Assembly: GCF_021390575.1 (NCBI RefSeq)
Contig: NZ_JAJEJQ010000005.1
Span: 1-64,000, forward strand
Length of the DNA: 64,000 bases
From: Paraburkholderia adhaesiva
GTDB taxonomy: Bacteria; Pseudomonadota; Gammaproteobacteria; Burkholderiales; Burkholderiaceae
Reading direction: 5' to 3'
The notes beneath the pieces are model-generated. The model was not told the DNA's origin. It saw only the letters and a list, made by a program, of their open reading frames with translations, and searched no databases. A program made the translations under genes and the position numbers. This document shows positions 17,636 to 26,440 of this stretch, piece after piece. Position 1 is the first letter of the stretch. Every line of letters starts with the position of its first letter.

Positions 17636-17983
17636 TCATTCCGGGTGGCAAAACGAATTCGCATCACCTGGCATCGAAAGCCGGTAATAGTTCACGCGCG
17701 CAATTGGGCGCTGATAGACCTGGTGCTCAATCGCTCCTGCTGCAAGGAGTTCATCTATTGCATGCCTGACGTCCGTCGTTGGCTGCCCCGTTACATGGCT
17801 GATCGACCGGAACGGTAACTGCACGTACCGTTCGAACCACAGTATCTGGACGACAGCCAGCGCCGCTATCAATGCCTGACTCGATACACCGAGGCTCGCG
17901 AGTCGCCTGATCAGCGCCCGCTTTTCTGTTGGCAGATGTGCGCACGAATCCCACAAACTTTGCAGCGGAGCCGGTTGGTTCAT
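17636..17983 (-). CDS. Small winged-helix-like hypothetical protein
   Basis: A 115-residue protein. The middle is compatible with a winged helix: LPFRSISHVTGQPTTDVRHA as helix-turn-helix, then IDELLAAGAIEHQVYQ and RPIARVNYYRL as the wing. The ATG has GAGGT seven bases upstream. It lies between the IclR gene and the far end of the T6SS operon. It may be an accessory regulator, like the small winged-helix protein at 49290-49628. The 265 bp between it and the IclR gene show no gene. Confidence 0.55.
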   Translation of the reverse strand: MNQPAPLQSLWDSCAHLPTEKRALIRRLASLGVSSQALIAALAVVQILWFERYVQLPFRSISHVTGQPTTDVRHAIDELLAAGAIEHQVYQRPIARVNYYRLSMPGDANSFCHPE

Positions 17984-18058
17984 GCCATGTACCTCGCAGT
18001 TCCATTGGTAGTTGAGCGATCCGCGCGCCTGAGGGCCTTATAGGGATATGGCGGACAG

Positions 18059-19816
18059 CTACTGCTGTACGATAGTCGCCTCAAACTTCCCACCATCGGG
18101 TGTCCAGGACGCTTTCCCGTATATGTCAGTGGTACCGGTTATTACGCGCCCATTGGCCAGCCGTATGCGATAGGGCTTATTCGCGTCGACGCCCCCGCGC
18201 CTCTCATTGGCAAACGTAAAACGTCTGTCCTCTTTCCCACTGTGTGCGCCCATGCTAATCAGCAGTTCGCGCTGTTCTGCCAGCGCATTGAGTTCCAGAG
18301 ATTCTGCGTTTTCGTTATCGGGAGATATATAGTTCAGGATCGTCGCTCCGTAGCGGTTCGGCGCATTCAGTGGCAATCCCGCATTTACCAGGGCCGGAAT
18401 TACCTCCGTCAACTTCGCATTCAATCCGAGATAGGGCAGCAAGGTATTGCCTTCCGCATCACGCCAACGAGCATCGGCGCCGTGCGAAAGTAGTAGTTTG
18501 ACCATTTTTTCGCTGGAAGCATACGCAAGCGGTGGTCGACCGTCCCGCGCGACGGGCCGCAACGTTGCACCTTTCTTGAACAGCGCAGCCGCGATGTCCG
18601 CCTGGTCTGCGAAGATTGCTTCTTCGAGAGCAGTCTTTCCGTCAGCATCTTCGGCATTCAGATGTATGCCGGGTGAGTTCGCAATGAGTTCTACAAGGGG
18701 AACGCTCGCGCTCGAAACCGCTTCTATCAACGGTGCAGATTCCACATTGTTGGGCGCCCGATTGAGATTCGCACCATGTTTGATGAGGGCAATCGCCAAA
18801 TTTGGATTCTTGCCTATGATCGCAAGATGAAGAAGGCTGACATTGTCGGATTCAGCGTTGCCTGGCAGACCCGAGACAAATAACCTTTCGAGCACCGGTA
18901 ATGCCTTTGAATCGTAGTCTTTTGGAGCTGATGATGAATCGGCGCTCACCAGCCTCGCGGCCATGTCCGTCACGTCTGACCTATCGGCGCGACCCGCTAA
19001 CCACTCTGCATTATCGTACCTGTAATTGTACTGTGCGGTATTAAAAGCATCTTTGATCGAACATCCAGCCGGCGGCACTGGCCAGACCTCAGTCAGGAGG
19101 AAGTGCAATCCTGCCGGGTCGCTATAGTCGGCGGCCCGACACAGCACCTCACCAGATTGGGACAACGCTGAACGCAATAGAGGACTCGATTTCAGCAGCT
19201 TTCGCGCGAGACTAACGTCACTGGGCCGTCTGGGTTGCGGTTTAACCGACTCGGAATCGGGATTTTTCCCCAATGCAGATTCAAATTCGGCCACAGCTTT
19301 TTCGGTCGGCGCTGCTGCTTGCTCTGCTGCACGTTGTTGCGCCTCCTGCGCAGCGTGTACCGGTGCCATGATGCGAGCCTTGTATGGCCAGAAGTATGTG
19401 TAAAAACTCTGGACTCTGGCGGTGCACTGCGCTTTGGTCGGACGCGTTTGGTCAATCGCTTTGGTCCTCGCGGCCTGCAAGATGCCGGCGAGATCTTTAA
19501 GATAGTGCTGGACCTGCGGATCGTCATGCGCGACTTGCTCATTGAGTTCAAATTGCGGATTGCCAGTCTGTCGCGCGAGGTCTTGCCGGATCTGTTCGTT
19601 GAAGGCAGCATCGTATTGGCGAAGCTGGAAGTCCTCTTCGAAGTGGTAGAACTGCTCACAGGACTCCAATTTCTGGTGCCATGTTCCGTACTGTTGCGCG
19701 TCTGAACGGACTGTATCGACTGAAAGCGGCATCGCGCTGGCTGATGTTACTGCAAGTGCTGCAGCCAGACTTATCAAACCGCGTGACGAGAAGCGGACAA
19801 ACTTTTGTAACACCAT
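18059..19816 (-). CDS. Secreted ankyrin-repeat protein, T6SS-linked
   Basis: A 585-residue exported protein. ATG 19816 gives a clear signal peptide (MVLQKFVRFSSRGLISLAAA, cleavage near TSASA) with GAGG five bases upstream; a GTG at 19861 overlapping the preceding stop is less likely. The N-terminal half is unknown, with a conserved-looking QSFYTYFWPYKARIMAP. About four to five ankyrin repeats follow, such as SLLHLAIIGKNPNLAIALIK and KTALEEAIFADQADIAAALF. The last 45 residues (NKPYRIRLANGRVITGTTD, then YGKASWTP) resemble the end of the VgrG in this locus. It is the last gene of the tssJ end of the operon. Periplasmic accessory or immunity roles are possible but unproven. Confidence 0.75.
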   Translation of the reverse strand: MVLQKFVRFSSRGLISLAAALAVTSASAMPLSVDTVRSDAQQYGTWHQKLESCEQFYHFEEDFQLRQYDAAFNEQIRQDLARQTGNPQFELNEQVAHDDPQVQHYLKDLAGILQAARTKAIDQTRPTKAQCTARVQSFYTYFWPYKARIMAPVHAAQEAQQRAAEQAAAPTEKAVAEFESALGKNPDSESVKPQPRRPSDVSLARKLLKSSPLLRSALSQSGEVLCRAADYSDPAGLHFLLTEVWPVPPAGCSIKDAFNTAQYNYRYDNAEWLAGRADRSDVTDMAARLVSADSSSAPKDYDSKALPVLERLFVSGLPGNAESDNVSLLHLAIIGKNPNLAIALIKHGANLNRAPNNVESAPLIEAVSSASVPLVELIANSPGIHLNAEDADGKTALEEAIFADQADIAAALFKKGATLRPVARDGRPPLAYASSEKMVKLLLSHGADARWRDAEGNTLLPYLGLNAKLTEVIPALVNAGLPLNAPNRYGATILNYISPDNENAESLELNALAEQRELLISMGAHSGKEDRRFTFANERRGGVDANKPYRIRLANGRVITGTTDIYGKASWTPDGGKFEATIVQQ

Positions 19817-19857
19817 ATCGTCCTCAAGGAGGTAGGCGCGAAACCCGTTATGTTTAT

Positions 19858-20280
19858 TCACTGTCGAGGGCCGTGGTTGAATGTCCCACTAACGACAATC
19901 ACGCCATCGGGAAGTGTGCGAAACAGAATATTGTTGCCCTTGAGTGTCATGCCAGACCCGTTTCGCAAGTGTAAATAGGAGAGCACGCCCCCACCGACGA
20001 AGTGCAACGTATGTGACGTCGTATCATGTACATGCGCGACATGGTGGCTCAACACGCGCGACAGATCTTCAATCTGGACGCGCCGGATGAAAGGCAGATT
20101 TCCATTGATACTGCCCGATTCCGAAACGAGAAACTTGTCACCGTCCGGTCCTTCGACCAGGTGACTGCCATCCGGAAAATCCGTTCGCACTGCACCGGGG
20201 ATATGGACCACGGATTCTTCCGGAAAATCGGGCGGCGACCCGGCACCGGTGTTGCGCGATGAATCAGGTTTGTCGTTCAT
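19858..20280 (-). CDS. Hypothetical protein in T6SS operon
   Basis: A 140-residue soluble protein that I do not recognise. The first 25 residues look disordered (MNDKPDSSRNTGAGSPPDFP). After that come alternating strand-like segments: VVHIPGAVRTDFPDGSHLVE, FLVSESGSINGNLPFIRRVQ, TLHFVGGGVLSYLHLRNGSG and LPDGVIVVSGTF. It has no signal peptide. Its ATG overlaps the stop of the AcrVA2-like gene by 4 bp, and the ankyrin gene starts 41 bp after its stop, so the three are probably translated together. Confidence 0.65.
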   Translation of the reverse strand: MNDKPDSSRNTGAGSPPDFPEESVVHIPGAVRTDFPDGSHLVEGPDGDKFLVSESGSINGNLPFIRRVQIEDLSRVLSHHVAHVHDTTSHTLHFVGGGVLSYLHLRNGSGMTLKGNNILFRTLPDGVIVVSGTFNHGPRQ

Positions 20281-21407
20281 GGCTCGGTCTCTGGAAGGCT
20301 ACGCCTTGCCTCTGGCGCTGCCGCAACGACCGGCCGGATCGTTGGCACCAGATCGTCGTTCGACTTTGCATTGATCGGCATGGGCGGCATCCAGCGTACG
20401 ACAGGCTTCGGATTCTGCCGGGGACCGCGCAGGAAGGTATGCCAATGGGCTCCACGCACGTGTGGAATCGGACTGGCATTAGTATTTCCGCTTTTGGTCA
20501 CCGGACGTACCTCGCCGGCGACCGCACGCCGCAGTGCTGCGCCAAGACGCACGCCGACATCCCACGGTGTCTGTCGTTCAGCGGGAAACATCCGCATGCC
20601 CTTCTTTGTTCGGCGTGGCACGGGACGTGTTGGCTGGCGAGTGCCATCTCCCACTTCCGCTGCTTCACTGGAGAGGTAAAGCAGCAGTGAGATCACGCCG
20701 GGCACAATGTGGTGCAGCGTGTTCAATTCCAGTCCGTCGATCGCCATGCCAGCGGCAGCGCGTCTGAAATAGACCGCCTCGAGCGATTCCTCGATCGTAT
20801 CCTGGCCGAGCCGGATCGAAACGCCCGAGACACAGTTTTCCGCATGATCGAGATGCCCCACCAGGGTGAGTGCTTCTCCTCCGTCGGGAAGGCTGCCCAC
20901 CTGCGCGAAGACACCAAGCAACGGTTCATTCGTCCAGCGCAGCCCTGGCGTTTCGATATAGACGGTCCACTCAGGCAGGCGCGAGAGCAGCCCCGTTGGC
21001 AATTTGCCCTCCATGGGCGTCGCGATCAGCGCGTCGAGAAGGGTGCGGTCGAACCGGTAAATGCCTTGGGTTGCGCGCCAGCCCGCGAGGGTGGCCAGCA
21101 TGTTGACCGTTGGCCCTGGCACGGTACCAACCGTAACGCCGGCCTGAACCATCTCCTCGAGCACTTCATCGAGCACTGGCAGCACTGCATTGAACGGCAG
21201 GTACCAGTGCTCGGGCAAGTCCGCTGTGCCGTCCAGGCAGCTTGCACGCAACCGGTCAAGCCGTGGCCAGATATCCGGGAAATGCAGACCCACGCGCCGC
21301 AGACACTCAGCCGGGTTCGTTGTGACAGCCGCGGCCAGAGGATTCGCGGCCGGCGCCTGAATGCGGGGCCAGGCATCAGGCGTAATAAACAGGCGCGCGA
21401 TTTTCAC
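20277..21407 (-). CDS. AcrVA2-like family protein in T6SS operon
   Basis: A 376-residue cytosolic protein. Three segments recall, from memory, the family named after the anti-CRISPR AcrVA2: ATQGIYRFDRTLLDALIATP, LLSRLPEWTVYIETPGL, and the C-terminal PHVRGAHWHTFLRGPR followed by PKPVVRWMPPMPIN. AcrVA2 from Moraxella lowers Cas12a by acting on its mRNA. Homologues in genomes without Cas12a have no known role. No Cas gene is visible here. The gene overlaps tssJ by 4 bp and the next gene by 4 bp, so it is wired into the T6SS operon. The end after residue 350 is low-complexity. The family call is moderate; the function here is unknown. Confidence 0.6.
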   Translation of the reverse strand: MKIARLFITPDAWPRIQAPAANPLAAAVTTNPAECLRRVGLHFPDIWPRLDRLRASCLDGTADLPEHWYLPFNAVLPVLDEVLEEMVQAGVTVGTVPGPTVNMLATLAGWRATQGIYRFDRTLLDALIATPMEGKLPTGLLSRLPEWTVYIETPGLRWTNEPLLGVFAQVGSLPDGGEALTLVGHLDHAENCVSGVSIRLGQDTIEESLEAVYFRRAAAGMAIDGLELNTLHHIVPGVISLLLYLSSEAAEVGDGTRQPTRPVPRRTKKGMRMFPAERQTPWDVGVRLGAALRRAVAGEVRPVTKSGNTNASPIPHVRGAHWHTFLRGPRQNPKPVVRWMPPMPINAKSNDDLVPTIRPVVAAAPEARRSLPETEP

Positions 21408-21937
21408 TGTGCGGGCCGCGTCTTTTGTGTTTCGCCGTCGGCTACGAGATCGTTGCCGACAAGTTCGAGCTTGAGCGGATCGTCTGCCGATAGCTTTTTC
21501 TTCGCAATCACGCGACGCCAGGTTGTACTGCCTGTTGCATCACGAAAAAACGCGACGACCGCGACATACTGGGTATCCGCCTTCATGGGCTGCGTGACAT
21601 TCACCGCCCCGCCGGGGGAGACGACGACGCTGGCCATATCCTGGAGATCCTGGGCGAGCACAGTACGATCGTCATTGAGGAGATCATCGTACGACGCTGC
21701 ATCAAATCCCTTGTGGTCCTTGAGCTGGTAGATGCGCACGGCGACCGAGAACGGTTGCGTACCCGAAGTACTGTTCAACGATGAGCGTGCACTCAGGTCA
21801 ACGTTCAGCGTCTTGACCGTCTTGTGGAATACCGCGTTGTACGCACTCGCGGTGCCATCCGACACGGACTGCCACGCACCACACGCCGACAGCGTGAGGC
21901 ACAAGCCTGCTGTGGCCACTACAGAAAATATCCGCAC
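21404..21937 (-). CDS. tssJ: T6SS outer-membrane lipoprotein TssJ
   Basis: A 177-residue lipoprotein. The start is GTG with GGAGG a few bases upstream. The signal peptide MRIFSVVATAGLCLTLSAC ends in a lipobox LSAC, so Cys19 would be lipidated. The mature part has the TssJ beta-sandwich pattern: VRIYQLKDHKGFDAASYDDL, then VSPGGAVNVTQPMKADTQYV and AVVAFFRDATGSTTWRRVI. TssJ binds the periplasmic end of TssM and anchors the membrane complex to the outer membrane. It starts 14 bases after tssG and overlaps the next gene by 4 bp. Confidence 0.93.
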   Translation of the reverse strand: MRIFSVVATAGLCLTLSACGAWQSVSDGTASAYNAVFHKTVKTLNVDLSARSSLNSTSGTQPFSVAVRIYQLKDHKGFDAASYDDLLNDDRTVLAQDLQDMASVVVSPGGAVNVTQPMKADTQYVAVVAFFRDATGSTTWRRVIAKKKLSADDPLKLELVGNDLVADGETQKTRPAQ

Positions 21938-21951
21938 GGTTCCTCCGTGAT

Positions 21952-23046
21952 TCAAGAGTTCAGCGAGTCGTAGCGACCCAGATTGATCGTCACCGTCTGG
22001 TTGGCCGCGGGCGTCAGCAGCGCGGTCCAGGCCAGACGCGGCCGGTGCACGCCAGCTGGCGCGGCACCGCCTGTTAACGCGAGGGTGGGCGCCGCAGAGG
22101 CAGGAATCTCCATGCGCAATACCGCGTCAGCCTTATCGCCGAGGTAAAGGCCCACGAGGCGCATCAGATCCTGATGCAGTACCTCGCCCGGCAGCAGCGC
22201 GTGTGTCTGGGCGGTATCCAATGGACGAATCGTCACGAGTATTGCCTGCGAACGGTCAAGCACACGGGAACCGAGCACGTGACCATCACCCAGACCGCTT
22301 GGAGCGGGAGCGTTTGCCCTGCGGGCACGTGGTTTTGCGGTAAGCCCCTGCTGGTGTTCAACCGGCGTCCACTGTGCGTAGAACTCACGTACGGTAACGG
22401 CAGCACCATTGAGCAGGTGGGCCACAACGCCTTGCACCCCCTCGGCCGGTCGTGTGCGCTGCATGAGGAGCCCCACCAGCGCCAGAAGTCGCGACGGCGC
22501 CAGCCCCGATTTGCCGGCCGGATCGCCGATACCGAATCCTGCGAGAGACAGGAGATATCTTGAGATTTCGTCGGTACCACCGGGGCGGAAATTGACCGGG
22601 TAGTGGTACTTGAGCCAAGCGCGATAGAGAAGCGTGACGATGCGATGGTTGAAGATGTCGAGAAAGGCTGTTGCCTTCTCGTACCCTTCCCGCCGCAGCA
22701 CGATGTCGTCGATCAGGTGTGGCGGCATCGCCGCGTCGACGCCGTACAGGCCAAGAAAGGTGGTCTGTACCGATGGCGGCGCATCCTCGTTCTCGTCATC
22801 GAACGCGACGCCCGCAACTTCGGAGGTGGGAAAGCCCACACGCGCGCGCGGCTGGAACCGCACCGGTTCATGTTCCGGTGTGTCCTGTGTCCCGAAACCT
22901 GGTTTGTCCGGCGTCTGCAGTTCGAGCAGGCGCAGCAGTTGAAGCACGTTCATCTGCGGCGCAGCGGACAGGAGCGCACGAACCAGCGGCGCAAGCTTTG
23001 GCCGGCGTGCATGGACGTTGCCGCGCATGGCATCCATCCCGCTCAT
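21952..23046 (-). CDS. tssG: T6SS baseplate protein TssG
   Basis: A 364-residue protein of the TssG/ImpH/VasB family. Matching segments are QMNVLQLLRLLELQTPDKPG near the N-terminus, VAGVAFDDENEDAPPSVQTT, TFLGLYGVDAAMPPHLIDDI and FLDIFNHRIVTLLYRAWLKY. TssG joins TssF and TssK to form the baseplate wedge. The ATG at 23046 overlaps the tssF stop by 4 bp, which is usual for this pair. Confidence 0.94.
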   Translation of the reverse strand: MSGMDAMRGNVHARRPKLAPLVRALLSAAPQMNVLQLLRLLELQTPDKPGFGTQDTPEHEPVRFQPRARVGFPTSEVAGVAFDDENEDAPPSVQTTFLGLYGVDAAMPPHLIDDIVLRREGYEKATAFLDIFNHRIVTLLYRAWLKYHYPVNFRPGGTDEISRYLLSLAGFGIGDPAGKSGLAPSRLLALVGLLMQRTRPAEGVQGVVAHLLNGAAVTVREFYAQWTPVEHQQGLTAKPRARRANAPAPSGLGDGHVLGSRVLDRSQAILVTIRPLDTAQTHALLPGEVLHQDLMRLVGLYLGDKADAVLRMEIPASAAPTLALTGGAAPAGVHRPRLAWTALLTPAANQTVTINLGRYDSLNS

Positions 23047-24821
23047 AGCGGCGCCCTGTCGGACTTGCTGGCCGGCCACTCGATGCGCTCCTGTGTCGGG
23101 ACGCTGACGATCACGAGCTGCGTGAAGAGATTCACGTCGGCATAGAGCTCAAAAAAGCGGTGCAGCATCTCACCGAAGAGCATCATGTCGCCCTCACCGG
23201 CAAATGCGTGACTGTCGAGCGTCACCTCGATCTGCACGCCGCGCTCCACGGCGCCCTGCATGACCTTGCGCAAGCCCTTGCGCGTCACCTTCTGGATACC
23301 ATTGAGCCGTCGCCGGTTCATCTCGCCATCGGTCCAGTCGTAGAGACCGAGCGTGCCGCGCAGTACTTCCGCATCAAGCAGCGACAGGTAGTTCGGCGTC
23401 AGGTGGGAAAGGATGCGCCACTGGAAGCGGTCGCCGGTAGGCGGATGGAGCGGCAGCGTAGGCGAAACGAGGTTGCGTACACGCGCGACGTTCGAGATGC
23501 CCTTGCCCATTTCGTTGATGCCGGCTTCGCGCAGGCCCTTGCGCGGCAGCATGCCGTTCGTACCCGTGACGCGCAGCGACAGCGTTTCACGCGGCAATTC
23601 CTCGGCGTTTTCCCATGCGTGGCCTCCCAGCACCAGCCACGTTTCGTAGAGTCCCTTCACGCCTTGCTGCACGCGCGTATGGTAGTAGCGCTCGGGCGCG
23701 TCGTGCCGGAGCATGCCGCCGCGGTGCTTGAAGCTCGAGAACGGCACGTATTCGACACGATCGCCTGTAACATGATCGTGCGCGTCAACCGCGTCAACCG
23801 AGTAGGTTTCGACGTGCTCGCCGTGACGCAGCCGTGGCCGCACGACATACGACGTTGCGTGATGGTCGACACGGATCGGCTCCGCGTCCATGCGGAACAG
23901 GTTGATGATCGGCGTGCAATACAACCGGATGTTTTTTTCCGAAAAACGCAGATCGGCGGGATAGGTCTTGTTCAGTACCACTTCGATCTCGAACTCGGTC
24001 ACGCTCGGCGCGAGGGACGCGAGATCGATGCCGTGAAGATCAACGAAAAGGAACTTCTCGGGGAAGCTGAAATATTCGAGGAGCAACTGATAGCCGCCGA
24101 AGGCGTTATCCGGCTTGGGCCACAACCGCTCCTCGGATGCAAATCCTGCTGTCGCGAAGTAGGCGTCGGGCAGCGATTTCGGCTCGCCATCGCGCACGGA
24201 AGGTAGCCGCAACAGGATGTCGTCAACGTGACGTGTCAGTGCCAGATGCAGGGCCATCACCACCGGCCGGTCTGCGTTCAGATACAGCCTCAGGTGCGGA
24301 ACATTCAGCGTGTTCTGCCGTGACTGGGCTTCGATATGAAAAGTCAGGCGGATGGTCGAGCGTCCGTCTTCGCGCATTCCGGCACTGGCCGACTTCAGAT
24401 GCAGCGGCAACAGGTCGACCGGCCACGTCGTGCGGTAGGTGCAGCGGGTGCCTTCCTGACCAATGGGATCGGAGCGCACCTCGATACCGGCCGGAATCGT
24501 TTCGCGTTTCTGCAGTGTGCCAAAGTCCGGTTCGAGCTCAAGGATGGAGAGCGATGGCAGCGTGCGCAGATAGTGCGGCCACAGCAGGCTCACCAGCGCC
24601 TCGGTGATTTCCGGCAATTCGTCGTCGATTTTTTGGCGCAGGCGGCCAACCAGAAACGCGAAACCTTCGAATAGCCGCTCGACGTAGGGGTCGCGCTCGC
24701 CCACGCGCTCGAGATTGAGCATGCGTGCGCGATCCGGATGGGTATTCGCAAACTCCCGACCGGCTTCGGTCAGGTAGCGCATCTCGGCTTCGTAATAGCG
24801 CAGCGTGGAATCGTCGTTCAT
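23043..24821 (-). CDS. tssF: T6SS baseplate protein TssF
   Basis: A 592-residue protein of the TssF/ImpG/VasA family with typical length. The N-terminus LRYYEAEMRYLTEAGREFAN is diagnostic, as are DPYVERLFEGFAFLVGRLRQ, ALVSLLWPHYLRTLPSLSIL and, later, GILFGEMLHRF-like text (MMLFGEMLHRFFELYADVNL). TssF makes the baseplate wedge with TssG and TssE. It starts 23 bp after the tssA stop and overlaps tssG. Confidence 0.95.
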   Translation of the reverse strand: MNDDSTLRYYEAEMRYLTEAGREFANTHPDRARMLNLERVGERDPYVERLFEGFAFLVGRLRQKIDDELPEITEALVSLLWPHYLRTLPSLSILELEPDFGTLQKRETIPAGIEVRSDPIGQEGTRCTYRTTWPVDLLPLHLKSASAGMREDGRSTIRLTFHIEAQSRQNTLNVPHLRLYLNADRPVVMALHLALTRHVDDILLRLPSVRDGEPKSLPDAYFATAGFASEERLWPKPDNAFGGYQLLLEYFSFPEKFLFVDLHGIDLASLAPSVTEFEIEVVLNKTYPADLRFSEKNIRLYCTPIINLFRMDAEPIRVDHHATSYVVRPRLRHGEHVETYSVDAVDAHDHVTGDRVEYVPFSSFKHRGGMLRHDAPERYYHTRVQQGVKGLYETWLVLGGHAWENAEELPRETLSLRVTGTNGMLPRKGLREAGINEMGKGISNVARVRNLVSPTLPLHPPTGDRFQWRILSHLTPNYLSLLDAEVLRGTLGLYDWTDGEMNRRRLNGIQKVTRKGLRKVMQGAVERGVQIEVTLDSHAFAGEGDMMLFGEMLHRFFELYADVNLFTQLVIVSVPTQERIEWPASKSDRAPL

Positions 24822-24844
24822 GCAATGTTTCCTGACTTGTCTTT

Positions 24845-26440
24845 CTACAGAACGGCGATGGCTCGTGCAGGATTGAGCACGGTCATTTCGTTGCCGAGCT
24901 TTTCAATCTGCCGGGAGATGGCCGGTTTGTCGGCATCCTTGCGATTCATTGATGCCTTGAGGGTTTTGAGCAGGTGGTGCTTGACCTCGAATGTCAGCGA
25001 CGGCTCCCATCCGGCGAGCCGGAACTGCGGACCTCCGGTATCCAGCTCGGTCAGCAGGCGAACGCAGATCTCCGGACGTCCCGCGCCATCCGCGACACGC
25101 GCCATGACCCAGCGTTGCAGGTAGCGTTGGCGGTCAGTGCGGATTCCGGGCAGTCCGTCAATCCAGGCAAAGGCCGCTTCGATACCCTGTGACTGTGCGA
25201 GTTCGCGCGCCTGCTCCTCCATTTCCTGCCAGTTCGCGACCGCGCCATCTTCATCGTCTGTCGAGACGGGCAATGCAGCGAGTGCTTCACCCTGGTCGAG
25301 GTTGCGCACGACCGCATGGCTCGCAATCCACTCGAGCGTTGCGTCGTCGGCGAACGGCGTGCCGTCATTGAAGGCAAGCTTCTGGATACCCGGAAGGCGC
25401 TCGAGGAAAAGCGCGAAGTCCGTACGCAGGATGTCGCGCCACTCCGTGTACGGCGACCCCGCATGGTCAAGTGCGACGTGCTGGAAATACTGCAGGTCTA
25501 GCCACAGGTGATTGACGCCTTCCATGTACGCGCCTTCCACTCGTTCGAGCAGTTCCGGCCATTGCTTCTGCAGGACGAGGCGCTTGAACTGCTGACGCAG
25601 CTCGGCCCGCGGCGGTGCGAGACGCGTGCGGCCCTGGGCATCCATTGGAGGCACCTCGTGAACGGTATCCCAGCGCATGCAACGCACCAGACGGGCGGCC
25701 GGCAGGTAGCCGTGCTCGTCGTCGCGCAGATATCGGGCCAGCATGCGGGTATGCTCGAGCGCATCGCGTGTTGAGGCGATCGACGTTGTGCCGCCGCCGA
25801 GCGATCCGGATCCGCCCGACATCGCGGCGGAACCCTCCGGCACCGACCGCACCACATCTTCGCTGCCTTCGAAACGGGACACCAGCGCCTGGAGGTTCGG
25901 ACGGGCCGCCTCGGGCCATTCGCCCGTTTTGCCAATCAGCAGGTTCAGCGCCGCCATTGCCCGTTCGAGCTCGGCGGACGCGAACTCGCCGTGGCGGTCA
26001 AGCTGCTCCAGAACGCGTGCCGTCGCGACCCATTCGATCGCCGAGCGTTTCGCTTCGTCGCGGCCCGGCAGCAGGGCATGGCCGAAACGGTCGACGAGTG
26101 CGGCCATGAGTTCGAGACCGTCAGCAAGGCCTACCGCGCCATCCTGACGAACCCGTGCGAACACGTAGTAACCCGCGAGGCGCAGATCCTTGCTGACCTC
26201 ACAGAACATCTGCTGGCAGGACTGGACGATCAGCGCGTCGTCGATGTCGGACAGCTTGCCGATCTCTTCCTTGACCGCGATGAACGCGTCGTCATAGCCA
26301 GGGTCCCGGCCGACGCCCTTCCCGTCTGCGGGTGGCAACGGCTTGAGCCAGTCTTCCCACGCACTGAACCGCTCGCGTGCAAGCTCATCCGGGTTGCGTG
26401 CGCCGAAGAGCTGCTTGATGAAATTGGCAAACATGTTCAT
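24845..26440 (-). CDS. tssA: T6SS protein TssA
   Basis: A 531-residue TssA-type protein. The ImpA-type N-terminal domain is at about residues 25-170, with FSAWEDWLKPLPPADGKGVG and DLRLAGYYVFARVRQDGAVG. A Gly/Ser-rich linker (AAMSGGSGSLGGG) leads to a helical C-terminal domain with RYLRDDEHGYLPAARLVRCM and HLWLDLQYFQHVALDHAGSP. The long C-terminal half suggests the TagA/VasJ-like class that guides tail assembly. The ATG overlaps the tssM stop by 4 bp. Confidence 0.9.
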   Translation of the reverse strand: MNMFANFIKQLFGARNPDELARERFSAWEDWLKPLPPADGKGVGRDPGYDDAFIAVKEEIGKLSDIDDALIVQSCQQMFCEVSKDLRLAGYYVFARVRQDGAVGLADGLELMAALVDRFGHALLPGRDEAKRSAIEWVATARVLEQLDRHGEFASAELERAMAALNLLIGKTGEWPEAARPNLQALVSRFEGSEDVVRSVPEGSAAMSGGSGSLGGGTTSIASTRDALEHTRMLARYLRDDEHGYLPAARLVRCMRWDTVHEVPPMDAQGRTRLAPPRAELRQQFKRLVLQKQWPELLERVEGAYMEGVNHLWLDLQYFQHVALDHAGSPYTEWRDILRTDFALFLERLPGIQKLAFNDGTPFADDATLEWIASHAVVRNLDQGEALAALPVSTDDEDGAVANWQEMEEQARELAQSQGIEAAFAWIDGLPGIRTDRQRYLQRWVMARVADGAGRPEICVRLLTELDTGGPQFRLAGWEPSLTFEVKHHLLKTLKASMNRKDADKPAISRQIEKLGNEMTVLNPARAIAVL

